A DNA stretch of 64,000 bases from Pomphorhynchus laevis (taxonomy: Eukaryota > Acanthocephala > Palaeacanthocephala > Echinorhynchida > Pomphorhynchidae), in contig WNNJ02002550.1 of assembly GCA_012934845.2 (NCBI GenBank), forward strand, positions 1 through 64,000, given 5' to 3'. Of the stretch, positions 21,638 through 33,284 are shown one piece after another (positions within the stretch are counted from its first letter, which is position 1; each line of letters begins with the position of its first letter). The notes under the pieces were generated by a model, which was not told the DNA's origin, ran no database searches, and saw nothing but the letters and a program-made list of their open reading frames with translations. Position numbers and translations under genes: made by a program.

Positions 21638-24600
21638 ATGACAAAAATTGCTTTTGTCTTTTTGTGTTTTATAAACTTCTCCTTAACCATGTACATGACA
21701 AGAGAATCGTGTGCTGAGATGATTCCATATTTTAAAGATAATGATCACTGTGTGAGTCCTACAAAGTCTTTACAAAGTCATCACCATCAACTTGCAGTAA
21801 CGCCAATTTCATTAGCTGTTGCTCTAAATGTGAAAGGGCGTTTTGAGAAGCCTGATCAAAAGTTCGTCAGTGCCATTTTGTACGTGCTTATAATATGTTC
21901 ATCGAACACGACAAATGTGCATCAATGTACCTTACAACCTGAACATAACAGATTAGTCGATCTGTGTATACGCTTCGATCACTATACTCTAGTCAGAGAG
22001 GATTTTCAATCATCTCGAGATGTGCAGTGGAATTATTTTGGTAGTGATCATGCTCAGTTGATCAAAGACACGATGATTGTTAATCAATGGTACGATCCAG
22101 ATTACTTGGAATTTATAGATAAAAATAAGGACAATATACGCTGGACCCAAATTCAGTTGGAGATGCACCATTCTGGATTTAGTTCGATACGATTAAATTT
22201 GCTTAACAATACACAATCGATCAGTGAAAGTGAACTGTTCTATCATATTGAATCACTGAGCTGTCATCTACCACCCAATATGCATTTTGTCAATATCCTT
22301 CAATATAATGGAAAGCGGAACAAAACAGTAAATAACGGTCGGTCAAGTGTACAGAATAACCTATCAATATCCACCCATTTTTTAATGTCGACTACAATTT
22401 TAATTAAGCAACCACCTGAACATTGCATATTTTCTAAATGGTCATGCATTCTTCGTGCTAAAATAAATAACCATGATCAATTTGATAACTGGATTAGTCT
22501 TGACCGTAACGAGCATGTGATTAATAGGAAATACGAATTTATAGTAGAAAACTATGGTCAACAAACTATGATGTCGGAAACAATGCAATGTTCGGATTCT
22601 GAAACACTGTGGACCATCCATAATTTCTGCTATTTGAATATAATTCATTTAAATAGATTCCCGATAAGAAATACGTTAGATATTAAAGTTGAATCTTGTG
22701 CAACGCCAGCATCGAAATCTACTCAAGCAGAATGTCAACCAGCCAGGCAAGATCCTTTCTTTCAATCAAGTAGGAATAATAGATATATAGTCGATTGCTC
22801 ATTTGAACATTTAATCAAATTCAAAGTACATGCTCATGATTTGTTAGTAGACCAAACATCAAATATATATACCCCAGTTTGGCAGTCTACATTTTACAAT
22901 TCATCTCATAGTGCAAATGTCCACGAAAAGCTTATTAAACCGGGTAGTGAATTAATCCTAAACTGTACGGACTTATTTTCAAGAAACTTCAAACCTGTAA
23001 CTGTCACAGTAACAGTGTTTTCTGCATTTGGACAATTACACTCTTCAACAATTAGATTACGCAGGCTTTTGACAAATGCAACTATGCATTTATTCTGTAC
23101 AGACTTGAATTGTATACATACCCAATACTACAATCCTTATTATGCGCGTAAAAGATATTCAATGTACACATCAAGTGTACTTGTTATTCAAGGGCCAACA
23201 AGATCTACAGTTGGACTCATATGTCCATTCGGATTTAATAAATCAACCATAAGTAATAAAGCAAATTTGAGATTTGAAATAATATTCAATACAGCGGCAA
23301 TGATACGACGGCATTTTCATCATAACCTGTCGGCAAATAATCTGGAAAATAATACGGCACTGATATTATTAGAACACCAAGATCTAAATAAGGAACCAAT
23401 TTACATATCAAACGTATGTGATGTAAACATAAATGGTACTTCTTTTAATGCAGACTTTAATTATGATTCGCTAATCATTATTGGGCATATGGATGATGCG
23501 TTTACTTTGAAATGCACTATAGCTCATGCAAATTTAGCTGTTAAACCTGGTGACATTGTACACATTGACTGTAGGTCTGAAATGCCCGTCGATGTGCTCA
23601 CAGTTTGCTTTGCTGAACTCGAACTTAACTATCTACTTAAAAGTACTACATCCCAAGATAGCAGCAAGCACAATCAACGAGTGATCGTCAGCTACAACAT
23701 TGCTCATAAAATCAGGAGTAACCCACATAAAGGTGACAGCCGCTCTTCCATAACACTGCATTTTCTGCCTGTAGTAAGCGACTGTGTAGCTCCATGCACT
23801 TTACCAATATCAGTTTGTCTTCTCAATTTCGACAACATATGCCGTGTGTTTTCAATTGTACAAAGTCCGTACGATTGGTCGAATGCAAGTAATGAACGGG
23901 TATTTTCTTTCTTCAGTGATTATTTGACATACATTTCAAATTCAATAAATCAGGCAAAATATGATTCCTTTTTGATTCAATCAAACGATCATATTCTTAA
24001 TATAAGAGAAAACGGTTTTATTTCGATTCATCGGCTTAACGAAGGTTTCTGCGTTTCATTAGAAAGTTACATCAAATTATTCACCAGCTACATTGAAACT
24101 CAGCGAATTGATCGGATTTTAAACTCTGTATCTAAGGAAGTCCGTACGGTAATAATTAACACTATTAAAAGATTAAGCAATCGTTTTCTCAACGAGCTAA
24201 TCAATCTAGACGACCAGTATTCAAGTCCCTCAATCTATAATTGTAAAACTAAAGTTTTTAACGATCTTCTATTAAAAAGTGCAGAATATATTGTCCCGGA
24301 AAATCTGATACATGTTACTCACTATCTCGAAGTAGTAAGCAACAACTTTGACTATCTAAAGCAGAACATTAGCCAGCTTCTTGAACTCACTGATTCAATC
24401 AGAATTGCACATAATCAGTTAATAAATAGTACATCATTTCTTAGCCACATGATTGTACATTCTATAGATGTAACGTCTATGGGTACCAATCGTCTGTTAT
24501 ATAATTTGCTAGACCCTGTGGTAGAGCAGTTAGTCAACAAACATAAAAATCATCGAAATTGCGTTCATTACAAAACATTTTCATTTTGCCGAATTTCCAA

Positions 24601-27600
24601 ACATCTAAATGTTGCTGGTATGTTCAGCATTTCGTTACATAATCAAGACACAAGTAAAACTAGTCAGGATGGTGCATTACCGCCCGATGTTTTCATATTT
24701 TCTAAATCGCTGGCAATGTTTAGCAAAACAAATGAACAAACTGTCTTTGGGGAGGTTATTGCATTGCTGTGGTCCATGAATAATGGTTCTGTTGCTTACA
24801 AGTCTGTCAATAATACAGAGGTTAGTTCGACAGCTAATATATCTACCTTATCATCAGTCCCTATTTCAACATCAGTTCCGAATTCAAATCGTACTATTCG
24901 CAGTGATTCAGGTAAGCAGCGAAACGCTGCTACCACTAAGGATGATGAAAAATTGTATGTAGACATATTTATACCTATTGGCGACGAATCCTATTCGCAG
25001 ACATCCTCTTCAAACGTAAAATCGCTTAACATTTTTTCCAAATATGCACATATGGACGCAACGAGCTTTAAATCAACGCTGATCTCTAAATATCTCGTAC
25101 TCATACTGTCTAGCAAAAGTTTTGATTTAAACAATCCGCCAGTGGTGCTTGTGTCAATTAACCTAAAAGACGGATCGAGCGGATATAGAGATAACAGAGT
25201 TATTTTCACTGTTGATAAACAACCCATTCAATTCACGCGCTCAAAATATCAATATTTTATGATTCCTATTGCATCCAATCGATTGTATAATGTTGAAATC
25301 ACAATAAAACAGGAAGAGTCCGGTCCAACAGCTGGGCCACAAAACGCGGCTAAGGGTAATATTAATCAACCGTCTTTGATATTAAAGCTCTATCAGTTTG
25401 GCTGTTATCAAATAGAAAACACCGTTGTTTTACCGGTCTCAGTGTCAAACGATCAATACTGCAATTGGATAAATGCAACAAATTATCCACATTACCTAAG
25501 ACAAGACTATTATCTCGGTTGTCGATGTTTTATAGTTCCTGGATATAATCATGCCGTTTATTTTGAACCTATATCTTTAATGGTGAGTTACAACCGCAAT
25601 ATAAGCTCATTAGTGTTTATCTCTTATTTGCTCCTGTTAATTTGTTTTTGTGTTTTTATTGTTATATACTCGATAATTTTGGATAATCGTTTAAAATACA
25701 CGGATCAAATAATCCAGCGTCACAACGGAGTAATTTCCCTTGCCGGAAGTCAGTGGAATGCTCCGTACTTCTACCAGATAACAATATTTACCGGATTACA
25801 GAGTCAGGCAGGACTTATCAAAGAAGGGGGACAAGTTTATGTCAGCATTATCGGAGTTAAACATTCATCTCCGCCAGTACTTCTCAATAGGTATAACCTT
25901 ATTAATGAAACCTTTAAGCGTGGCGGAGCTGACGCATTTTTAATAACGTCGTTGACTGATCTTGGCGATATAAAAGCGATTCGTTTTAAATTAGGCACTG
26001 TTACACCATTATCGACATCAGGAGGATTAGGAAACTTGTCGAATAATAAGAATAATCGATTATTTAGGCAACATCAACAACGGCAAAGTAAATGGTACAT
26101 TCGCCATTGTGTTCTTAACAATTTAAGAGATGGGAATACTTATTACTTCTGTTGCTATAGTTGGTTAACAAACGCTGAAAGTAGTACCGTTGCGGCAACA
26201 ATAAATCCCGTCGACTTGACTCTTAATTCTCCAGAACCGACAAAACTTTTCCCAAAATCACCACTATGTGATTACAAGTCGTTTGGGCATACATTTTCGC
26301 AAACATTTGCTTGGCTCTTCTTCCATTATCATTGTATGATGTCCATGTTTACAAAGCAACCTCTTTCTCACAATTCTAGAATACATCGATCATGTGTCTG
26401 TATACTCTGCATTTTCTTTCAACTGTTGTTCATATTTGAGATTGTTAACAGTGAGCTGCAACAACGTTATCTCAGATCAGCGGCAATGGCAAGTTCAGGA
26501 ACTAACTGGAAAAGTAAGCTACCAACGTCCGAAGTAGCATCACAAAGCACGGATTCCTTTTTAATGTTGGAGTTTCTGTCACTGCTCGATAAGGTATTTT
26601 ACTGTGTAATCGTGTGTTGTGTTGGTTACTTCATTGTTAATTGTTGTCTTGAGTACATATCAAGACATGTGTCCAATTATATGCTGGCACAAGTTACTAA
26701 CAGTAAGCCCATGGCTGATATTAATCAACGCGCTGAATTCAGATCGCTCCTAGAATCGATTCGAATGGACATATTTCAGTATCTGTCTGATCTATCGGTA
26801 AATGACCAAACAAGGCACTCCTGGTTTAATCAGATTCGACCCAGGTACAACGCTCAATTATTTAATAGTGAAATTAGACGTCTTATTGTGTCCAAAGATC
26901 CTAAATTTCAGAATGAAAAAAGTAGCAGTTATGCAACATCGTCGAAAACAAGTATAGTCGATGACGACCGTGATACCGTTAGTAGCAATAGCAGTATAAC
27001 TACAAATAGTGACAGTGTTGATTTCGGTAATGGTAATATTGACAATATTCCATCGAAGATGAGCAATAGCAGCCGATTGACGTCCACTCCGAACGAATCT
27101 TCATCATGTTCTAATGCAAACAGTACATCCATTTATGACGATCACAACCTACCAGTTAATGATCAAATTACCAATGTATACGTGAAAACATTGTTTAGAG
27201 AAGGAACTTACTTTCCTTTAACTAGAAACATTTACCTATTGTGTCGGTTAGCACAGTTTATCGTTATGGGGGGTTGTGTTTTTATCGTGATGTTAGTCTT
27301 ATCCGTAATAGTTAGTCGGATTGTAATACAGCAGAATTTCATTTACTACAGTATGACCGGCATGATGTATATTGTGTGTTTGCATGCGACCAGTTTGCTG
27401 CTGTTATTCGTAGTCAACATTGCAATGATCGTCGGATTGTCTATTATCAATGCCGGTATATTTAAACGATGTGAAGGAACCCGGTTTGTACCTATCATTT
27501 TGCAAATGCCAGCAAGAAGTGAAGAACTGCATTCGTCAGTGCACTTAACTTCCAATTTAGAAAATAAAAACGAATTTGAAAAGAAACATCGGAAAACACA

Positions 27601-27811
27601 CATTGATAATGTCTTCTTTCTCGATCAGAGCGATGATAGCCCTATATTTAAAAAATTCGACGATGAACAAATTAAAAACAGGTTAAGTCGTGCATTTGTG
27701 TTCTATGTTTGCTATATCGTATTCTCCAGAAAAATAAAAATAATGTTTGGTGTCGATTATGCACTAGCTGTAAAGTTACTTAAAAATATTTATCTTTTTC
27801 AAATAACATAA
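21638..27811 (+). CDS. Polycystin-1 family protein, N-terminal exon (signal peptide to fifth membrane segment)
   Basis: One 2,057-codon open stretch. ATG 21638 starts a good signal peptide (MTKIAFVFLCFINFSLTMYM). Upstream TTGCAG at 21602-21607 may be a splice acceptor in the leader. The ectodomain of about 1,270 residues has many N-glycosylation sites and a REJ-like helical region near residues 890-970. A GPS-like motif (CNWINATNYP...GCRC) lies near 1275 and a membrane segment near 1322-1347. A PLAT/LH2 domain runs from about 1377 to 1514 (FYQITIFTGLQSQAG, WYIRHCVLNNL). Membrane segments follow near 1586, 1653, 1871 and 1911, with a low-complexity Ser/Asn loop before the last two. This is the polycystin-1 layout. 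Family members work in cilia or sperm as mechano- or chemosensory receptors with polycystin-2 channels. The frame ends in a stop at 27811, but the last codons are probably intron; a donor such as GCT|GTAAAG near 27769 is likely. N-terminal LRR or PKD repeats were not seen. Confidence 0.87.
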   Translation: MTKIAFVFLCFINFSLTMYMTRESCAEMIPYFKDNDHCVSPTKSLQSHHHQLAVTPISLAVALNVKGRFEKPDQKFVSAILYVLIICSSNTTNVHQCTLQPEHNRLVDLCIRFDHYTLVREDFQSSRDVQWNYFGSDHAQLIKDTMIVNQWYDPDYLEFIDKNKDNIRWTQIQLEMHHSGFSSIRLNLLNNTQSISESELFYHIESLSCHLPPNMHFVNILQYNGKRNKTVNNGRSSVQNNLSISTHFLMSTTILIKQPPEHCIFSKWSCILRAKINNHDQFDNWISLDRNEHVINRKYEFIVENYGQQTMMSETMQCSDSETLWTIHNFCYLNIIHLNRFPIRNTLDIKVESCATPASKSTQAECQPARQDPFFQSSRNNRYIVDCSFEHLIKFKVHAHDLLVDQTSNIYTPVWQSTFYNSSHSANVHEKLIKPGSELILNCTDLFSRNFKPVTVTVTVFSAFGQLHSSTIRLRRLLTNATMHLFCTDLNCIHTQYYNPYYARKRYSMYTSSVLVIQGPTRSTVGLICPFGFNKSTISNKANLRFEIIFNTAAMIRRHFHHNLSANNLENNTALILLEHQDLNKEPIYISNVCDVNINGTSFNADFNYDSLIIIGHMDDAFTLKCTIAHANLAVKPGDIVHIDCRSEMPVDVLTVCFAELELNYLLKSTTSQDSSKHNQRVIVSYNIAHKIRSNPHKGDSRSSITLHFLPVVSDCVAPCTLPISVCLLNFDNICRVFSIVQSPYDWSNASNERVFSFFSDYLTYISNSINQAKYDSFLIQSNDHILNIRENGFISIHRLNEGFCVSLESYIKLFTSYIETQRIDRILNSVSKEVRTVIINTIKRLSNRFLNELINLDDQYSSPSIYNCKTKVFNDLLLKSAEYIVPENLIHVTHYLEVVSNNFDYLKQNISQLLELTDSIRIAHNQLINSTSFLSHMIVHSIDVTSMGTNRLLYNLLDPVVEQLVNKHKNHRNCVHYKTFSFCRISKHLNVAGMFSISLHNQDTSKTSQDGALPPDVFIFSKSLAMFSKTNEQTVFGEVIALLWSMNNGSVAYKSVNNTEVSSTANISTLSSVPISTSVPNSNRTIRSDSGKQRNAATTKDDEKLYVDIFIPIGDESYSQTSSSNVKSLNIFSKYAHMDATSFKSTLISKYLVLILSSKSFDLNNPPVVLVSINLKDGSSGYRDNRVIFTVDKQPIQFTRSKYQYFMIPIASNRLYNVEITIKQEESGPTAGPQNAAKGNINQPSLILKLYQFGCYQIENTVVLPVSVSNDQYCNWINATNYPHYLRQDYYLGCRCFIVPGYNHAVYFEPISLMVSYNRNISSLVFISYLLLLICFCVFIVIYSIILDNRLKYTDQIIQRHNGVISLAGSQWNAPYFYQITIFTGLQSQAGLIKEGGQVYVSIIGVKHSSPPVLLNRYNLINETFKRGGADAFLITSLTDLGDIKAIRFKLGTVTPLSTSGGLGNLSNNKNNRLFRQHQQRQSKWYIRHCVLNNLRDGNTYYFCCYSWLTNAESSTVAATINPVDLTLNSPEPTKLFPKSPLCDYKSFGHTFSQTFAWLFFHYHCMMSMFTKQPLSHNSRIHRSCVCILCIFFQLLFIFEIVNSELQQRYLRSAAMASSGTNWKSKLPTSEVASQSTDSFLMLEFLSLLDKVFYCVIVCCVGYFIVNCCLEYISRHVSNYMLAQVTNSKPMADINQRAEFRSLLESIRMDIFQYLSDLSVNDQTRHSWFNQIRPRYNAQLFNSEIRRLIVSKDPKFQNEKSSSYATSSKTSIVDDDRDTVSSNSSITTNSDSVDFGNGNIDNIPSKMSNSSRLTSTPNESSSCSNANSTSIYDDHNLPVNDQITNVYVKTLFREGTYFPLTRNIYLLCRLAQFIVMGGCVFIVMLVLSVIVSRIVIQQNFIYYSMTGMMYIVCLHATSLLLLFVVNIAMIVGLSIINAGIFKRCEGTRFVPIILQMPARSEELHSSVHLTSNLENKNEFEKKHRKTHIDNVFFLDQSDDSPIFKKFDDEQIKNRLSRAFVFYVCYIVFSRKIKIMFGVDYALAVKLLKNIYLFQIT

Positions 27812-29361
27812 GATGAAACTAAAATAATAATAAAATGTCTTAAAATAAATAAACAGTCCGGGATCCGATCGCAAAGGCAATAACTGAACATAATTAACCT
27901 TTACAAATTGATCAATGAGAAACTATGTTTTACAACTTAGTTTTTTGTTGGGATATATCAGGAACATTTTATGGCAAAGAATTCTTCAATCATCCTCAAT
28001 GCATATCCCGTCAATATCAAATGGCTAATTTTAACTTGTAATAGGAGCGGATTAACTTCGAGTTCAAATTTCTAGCAGTCTTGAACGCCTTGTGGAATAA
28101 TCTATAGTTAAATGAATTTTCATTATATTCGTATTTTTAGCTTAAATATCTTGCCAAAAATCTATACATTTATTAGAATTTTACTATTTGATTTGATCAG
28201 TCGCTATTAGCGATTGTTAATCAAAATAATTTAGTAAAAATATTGTGTTTAGAACGTTATACAATATAGTCATTACTTCGATTAATGAGTATTGTAGATT
28301 ATTATTCTAGATTAGCATACAAGATTATTATTTGTTATTCGATTATCAATTGATTATCCCAGAATATCCGGAATATTATGTTTTGATTAATAAACGACAT
28401 ATATCTGGATGTTTTGTTAACCTTTTAATATTTGGCTTGTTTATTCCAGATTTCCTAATTTTGAGTATCGACGGCACAACCTGCATATTATATGTCGATG
28501 ATTTCATAGCATTTTCAATCAAAGTATTTTTTTCAGGTTGCTATTGACAACCTATATCTTTACACTTTAGTGAAAGATTTCGAAGTCAAAATCATTTAGA
28601 TAGGCGATCAACATCATTTATTCGCTATTTGTTTACAGCATTTGCTTCTAATGATAATGGAATTGACCGGCGGAACAATCTCGGTTCTGCTAAACCTTTT
28701 TACATGTTGTCTCTAGTTTTTTCAGTGTTCGTCAGTGTTAAAACAACATGAGATGGGAAAGTTGAACAGTTTTCTCAGGAAAGTTTTCCATTAGATGGGA
28801 AAACCTCCCTAAATTGAGAGTCCTGAGAATTTCGATTTCGGCTATTATTTCAAACTTTGTTATAACAGCATTCTGTAAAAAAACCTAGTGCTTTTATATA
28901 ATGTTTGTTACTTATTTCCTCTGCATCATGCATCGTTTGTTTTCGGAAAGTTTTATTATTTTGAGAGAAACAATTTTTTAATAGTAACTTTGTAGAAGCA
29001 GTCAATTTATAATTCATTTTATGAATACTAATCATAGTCACACATGTTAAAATTCAACCTCTTACATTAATGGCAATAAAACTATGATTTTTTATTTCTT
29101 TTATTTTAATTTTATTATATCTTCGTCATTACTTTTTCGATTTCGAGAAAAATACTGGACTACATTAAGTAGGCAAAATTGCCCGCTATATAGGGTCTTT
29201 CGTTAATTTGGTTTATCCAAATTGAGAAAATAAGGCTAATATTTAAAAAATAAAACTATTTTATCAGGAATTAATAAATTTAAGTAAATCACTGCAAGCT
29301 AATTAAATGCAAGCTACTTTATTTATACAAATAAAAATAATAAAATAATTGATTCATAGTT
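27812..29361. other. Probable intron of the polycystin-1-like gene
   Basis: AT-rich sequence with no convincing exon. A short stretch near 28480-28520 translates to TTCILYVDDFIAFS, reminiscent of an RT YVDD box, but the surrounding frame shows no other RT motif. The 3' end offers acceptors TTCATAG (29360), GTAAG and GTGTAG (29395) in different phases. Confidence 0.5.
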
Positions 29362-31062
29362 ATGGCTTGTAAGGTGCTGTGTAGTAAACATAACACAAAT
29401 AATGCACGCATAAGAAAAAGAATTGTTGAACACGACATCATTGATGCATTCCGTGATGTTGTACTCTATATAGTATTTCTCATTGTCGTTCTGATGATAG
29501 CTTCTCCCGAAATTGAAAATACAACAGTTTTACTTCGTACAAATCATGGACTACAGCGAACAATATTCAATGAGCAGGAAATTCTAAGAATTCACGATTT
29601 TGATACGCTTATGGATTGGTTACATATAATCGGTGATCGGAATATGTTTTCTTCTCTACGCCGCTTTGATTGCAGTCGCACTATATGTAGTCTCTCTCGC
29701 ACATCTGATCCTACCACTTACGTGATAAAATGGATACGTATGCAACAGGTACGAACCCGTCCAATGCTATGTCCACGTACATTTCTTGAAGAAAACAGCG
29801 ATAATAAAGCTTATATTAAGTCATTATCTTTAAAATGCCAAGTACAATTGGACTATCTCTCTAAAAACGATATTTGGAATATCAGCTCAAACTGTCAAGG
29901 ATGGTATAAAATGAATGATACTGGTCACGAATTGCAAAAGCAATTGTGTGAATGCAGTCGTCTACCATGGCTTTCTTCATTGAGCGATGATTCTAAATTA
30001 TCAGTTTATACAGCGCTACTGTCATCAAAGGACGGGATAAATACAAAATGTCTTCGAACTCTTCTCTATCGAAATTTGATTGACCACCAATGGACCGACA
30101 ATAACACCCAAATCCTAACAATTGAAGGTACTCTATTTAATCCAGCTACAGAGTGTGTTAGCAGCTTTAGACTACAAGCAGAGAGATTTCCTTCTGGATT
30201 GCTGGAGCGAAGATTGTCTGTAAACAGTGCAAAAATGAGTCTTGGATATCCTAGTTGGATGTATTCACGAAATTCTTGGCTTCAAGCGTTCTTCTCGATA
30301 TATACGCTTACAATAATTTTGTATGTGATAAATGAAACTCTTCAACTTTATAATTTATTTAGTCGTCATTCATGGTTTGGTTTAGTTTATTATTCAACAC
30401 AAAGTGCAAACTGGATGGACATATCGTTAATTTCAATTTCCATAATGTTTTTTACTTATATCGGCTTACACGCAGGAATTACAAGACGGTACGGTCAGTT
30501 GCTTTTCGATGTCACAATGCATTGGATGGATTTTACAGTCCTTAATATAATATATACAGCAATTAGAATTCTATTAGGTCTGATGATATTCGTATGTTTT
30601 TTAAAACTGTTAAACCTTTGTCGTTTCAATCCGAAAACATTTCTACTTACCCAAACTGTGTTTATTTCCAGTGGTGGCGCATGTGTTATAATTCTATTCT
30701 ATCTTGCTAATTTCCTGATATTTTCTATTGCCGGTATGCAGATTTTCAAACGTCACGGACAATTTCGTACGTTGACCGAAGCATTTCAAACTAGTTTTAT
30801 GTTACTCAGTAAAGGACAAGGCGCTGATCGTCTTTACGAAATCGATCCAGTAATGTCAACATTTTGGCTAGTGATTCTTTGGATTACATCTGCCCTTGTT
30901 TTTCAAAATTTCCTTGTGTCATTTGTTCTCGATAACTTTTCCTATGTACGAAAACATCATGTTAAAAACGAAGCAGAAGAGGTATTTGGTATTTTTATTG
31001 ATAAAGTCTTAACCTCATTGACACTATGGCGGAATAGGAAACCAGAAGTACAATCAAGTTAA
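29362..31062 (+). CDS. Polycystin-1 family protein, C-terminal channel-domain exon
   Basis: A 566-codon frame with the polycystin cation channel layout. Membrane segment VVLYIVFLIVVLMIAS (residues about 33-49) is followed by the large extracellular TOP domain (about 50-305, several cysteines including the CNPATEC-like loop). Further membrane segments start at WLQAFFSIYTLTIILYV, WMDISLISISIMFFTYIG, YTAIRILLGLMIFVCFL and GGACVIILFYLANFLIFS. A pore-loop region (LTEAFQTSFMLLSKGQG) precedes the last helix FWLVILWITSALVFQNFL. It continues the topology left open by the exon ending near 27770, so both are read as one gene of about 2,600 residues. Nothing upstream provides a separate promoter or signal peptide. 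The exact splice junction is not resolved. Acceptor GTAAG|GTG at about 29376 would be in phase with donor GCT|GTAAAG. Confidence 0.85.
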   Translation: MACKVLCSKHNTNNARIRKRIVEHDIIDAFRDVVLYIVFLIVVLMIASPEIENTTVLLRTNHGLQRTIFNEQEILRIHDFDTLMDWLHIIGDRNMFSSLRRFDCSRTICSLSRTSDPTTYVIKWIRMQQVRTRPMLCPRTFLEENSDNKAYIKSLSLKCQVQLDYLSKNDIWNISSNCQGWYKMNDTGHELQKQLCECSRLPWLSSLSDDSKLSVYTALLSSKDGINTKCLRTLLYRNLIDHQWTDNNTQILTIEGTLFNPATECVSSFRLQAERFPSGLLERRLSVNSAKMSLGYPSWMYSRNSWLQAFFSIYTLTIILYVINETLQLYNLFSRHSWFGLVYYSTQSANWMDISLISISIMFFTYIGLHAGITRRYGQLLFDVTMHWMDFTVLNIIYTAIRILLGLMIFVCFLKLLNLCRFNPKTFLLTQTVFISSGGACVIILFYLANFLIFSIAGMQIFKRHGQFRTLTEAFQTSFMLLSKGQGADRLYEIDPVMSTFWLVILWITSALVFQNFLVSFVLDNFSYVRKHHVKNEAEEVFGIFIDKVLTSLTLWRNRKPEVQSS

Positions 31063-31796
31063 AATCATTTTAATAAGATTAATTGAAAACAAACCTATAA
31101 TCCTACCTAAGTTCCGAAGCTTAACATTCAAGCATTTTGTCGAATAATTTACAGATTTTTTTTATTTTATTAAATTGTATGATAGTAATTTTGTAATAAT
31201 TTTGATGATTTTGTATAATGATAATTTTGCACAATAATAATTCCTGATGATGACCTCAGTTGTGGTTGAAAATTCGAAAACAAAATAACCATTACACTCT
31301 TCTCGATTATTCTGCTAATTTAAATGAATACAAAATAAAAATATGCAATATAAGGATGAACAAATTGTACGAATTGTTTCTGCTAATGCTAATAGCAGTT
31401 AGCGAAATATAAAAATAAATTAGTGTTGATCCTGCTCCAACATTCCAAATTTTTAGAAAGGATCAAGATTCGTTATTTTTTATTTTGTTTTATTATTTTT
31501 AAAATAATTATTTTACATTGCTTTGTAGCATCTAATTTGAGTCATATTTTTAAGAATATTTATATTCTGCCTTCATTGTGTGTTTCTAAATTTAATGAAG
31601 CATATAAGATTTAATGTTTTGAAAATTATTTACAATTTATATTTCGCCAACTGGATGTTTATATCATCTTCATGGTTTTAATTGTATTAACATCTCGTAC
31701 ATATTTTGATAATCATATAGCAGTAAAACTCGCTTTCTCAAATAGAATATAAAACAATGTAAAGAAAAAATAAAAAAGAAAAAGGGACACTTTCAA
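31063..31796. other. Intergenic AT-rich stretch with two hammerhead-like or related motifs
   Basis: 31244-31271 reads CTGATGA, T, GACC, an eight-base loop, GGTT, GAAA, which has the order of a hammerhead ribozyme core with one extra base. A related GTTAGCGAAATAT segment near 31398 matches one at 40990. No coding sequence was found. Confidence 0.4.
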
Positions 31797-33170
31797 GTGT
31801 ACAAATATATGTAATATAATTTGTTGTTACACCTGCCCTGGGACACTCGATGGTGTACTCGTAAATAAATCACTATGTTTTCCTCATGATGAGGCATAAA
31901 CACCAGGCAGCATTCTATATATCCTCATCAGATAAATAAATAGAACCGAATTATTCTTGCATTATTCAAAGTCGCTACGTATGCCCAGTCATCCTATGTG
32001 TGACGACAAACTTCAACAACGGTATACGCGTTTGCTCTAACGGAGCTCATCAGTATCGTGACTTTAATAATCATTTATAGGCACTTTAACACACGCTTAA
32101 ACAAAGTTTAAAGCTCGAAAAACAGAACTACCCTTAATCTAAATCATCAGAGGAAATTTAACATGCGCTCTGTGAATGGCAGTGCGTATTGCAGTTTAAC
32201 CATGCATCAGGCACTAAATTCTTTTTAAGAATAAAAAGAATAAATGAACAGAGACATTGAATAGAAACGTGTTTGCCGTTGTAAAAGTTCGTCGCCACAC
32301 ATAGGATGACTAGGCATACTTTTATATGACTGACATATTGCATGGTTAAACTGCACAATACGCACTGTCATGCACAGAGAACATGCTAAATTCTCTCTAA
32401 TGATTCAGATTAAGGGACGTTTCGCTTTTCGAGCTATAAACACTGTTTAAGCGTGTGTTAAGGTGCATATTGATTATTATTGAAGTCATGGTATTGATGA
32501 GCTCCGTTAGAGCGAAACGCGTCTACCGTTGTTGAAGTTTGTCGTCACACATAGGATGACTAGGCATACATAGCGACTTTGAATATTGCGAGAATAATTC
32601 GGTTATATTTCTTAGTCTGATGGTGTTTATGCCTCCTTGTGAGGAAAACATACTTATTTATGAGTACACCATTGGGTGTCCCAGGGCATGTGTAACAACA
32701 AATTATATTTATATATTCGTACACTTGAATGTGTTCCTATAAACAGCATTTCTATTAAAACGTATTTAGTGCATGATGCATGGTTAAACTGCAATACGCA
32801 CTGTTATGCACAAAGCTCATGCTGAATGCACTCTTATGATTCAGATTAAGGGTAGTTCTGCTTTTCGAGCTTTAAACACTGTTTAAGCGTGTGTTAAGGT
32901 GCCTGTGAGTGATCATTGAAGTAACGGTATTGATGAGCTCCGTTAGAACGAAAAACGTCTACCGTTGTTAAAGTTTGTCGTCACACATATGATGACTGGG
33001 CATACGTAACGACTTTGAATATTGCGAGAATAATTCGGTTCTATTTCTTGGTCTAATGAGGATATATCGAATGCTGACTAGTGTTTATGCCTCCTTGTGA
33101 GGAAAACAGGGATTTGTACTTCATTGGGTGCCCGGGGAAGGTGTAACAACAAATTTGAAGGCTGTAATCC
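31797..33170. repeat. Inverted plus tandem repeat family (one unit minus, two units plus)
   Basis: A unit of about 400-500 bp occurs inverted at 31797-32333 and twice directly at about 32334-32745 and 32746-33170. Shared landmarks are CCGTTGTTGAAGTTTGTCG, ACACATAGGATGACTAGGCA, GAGCTCCGTTAGA, TTTAAGCGTGTGTTAAGGT and TTGTTGTTACACCTGCCC (inverted copy). A partial inverted piece continues to 33210. It behaves like a non-autonomous foldback transposon; no coding capacity was seen. A remnant lies at 7841-7925. Confidence 0.85.
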
Positions 33171-33284
33171 TATGTGTGACGACGAACTTTTACAACGGCA
33201 AACACGTTTCGATTATATATATAATCTTAATAGTTTCGTATATATAATTTGCCCAAATATATATACACTTACCGAAATATATAT

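Noticed and set aside
28332-28547. 71-codon frame with CILYVDDFIAFS, like an RT active site
   Set aside because: No other RT motif is present within reach and the region lies in the likely polycystin intron; four residues are too few to call an RT.
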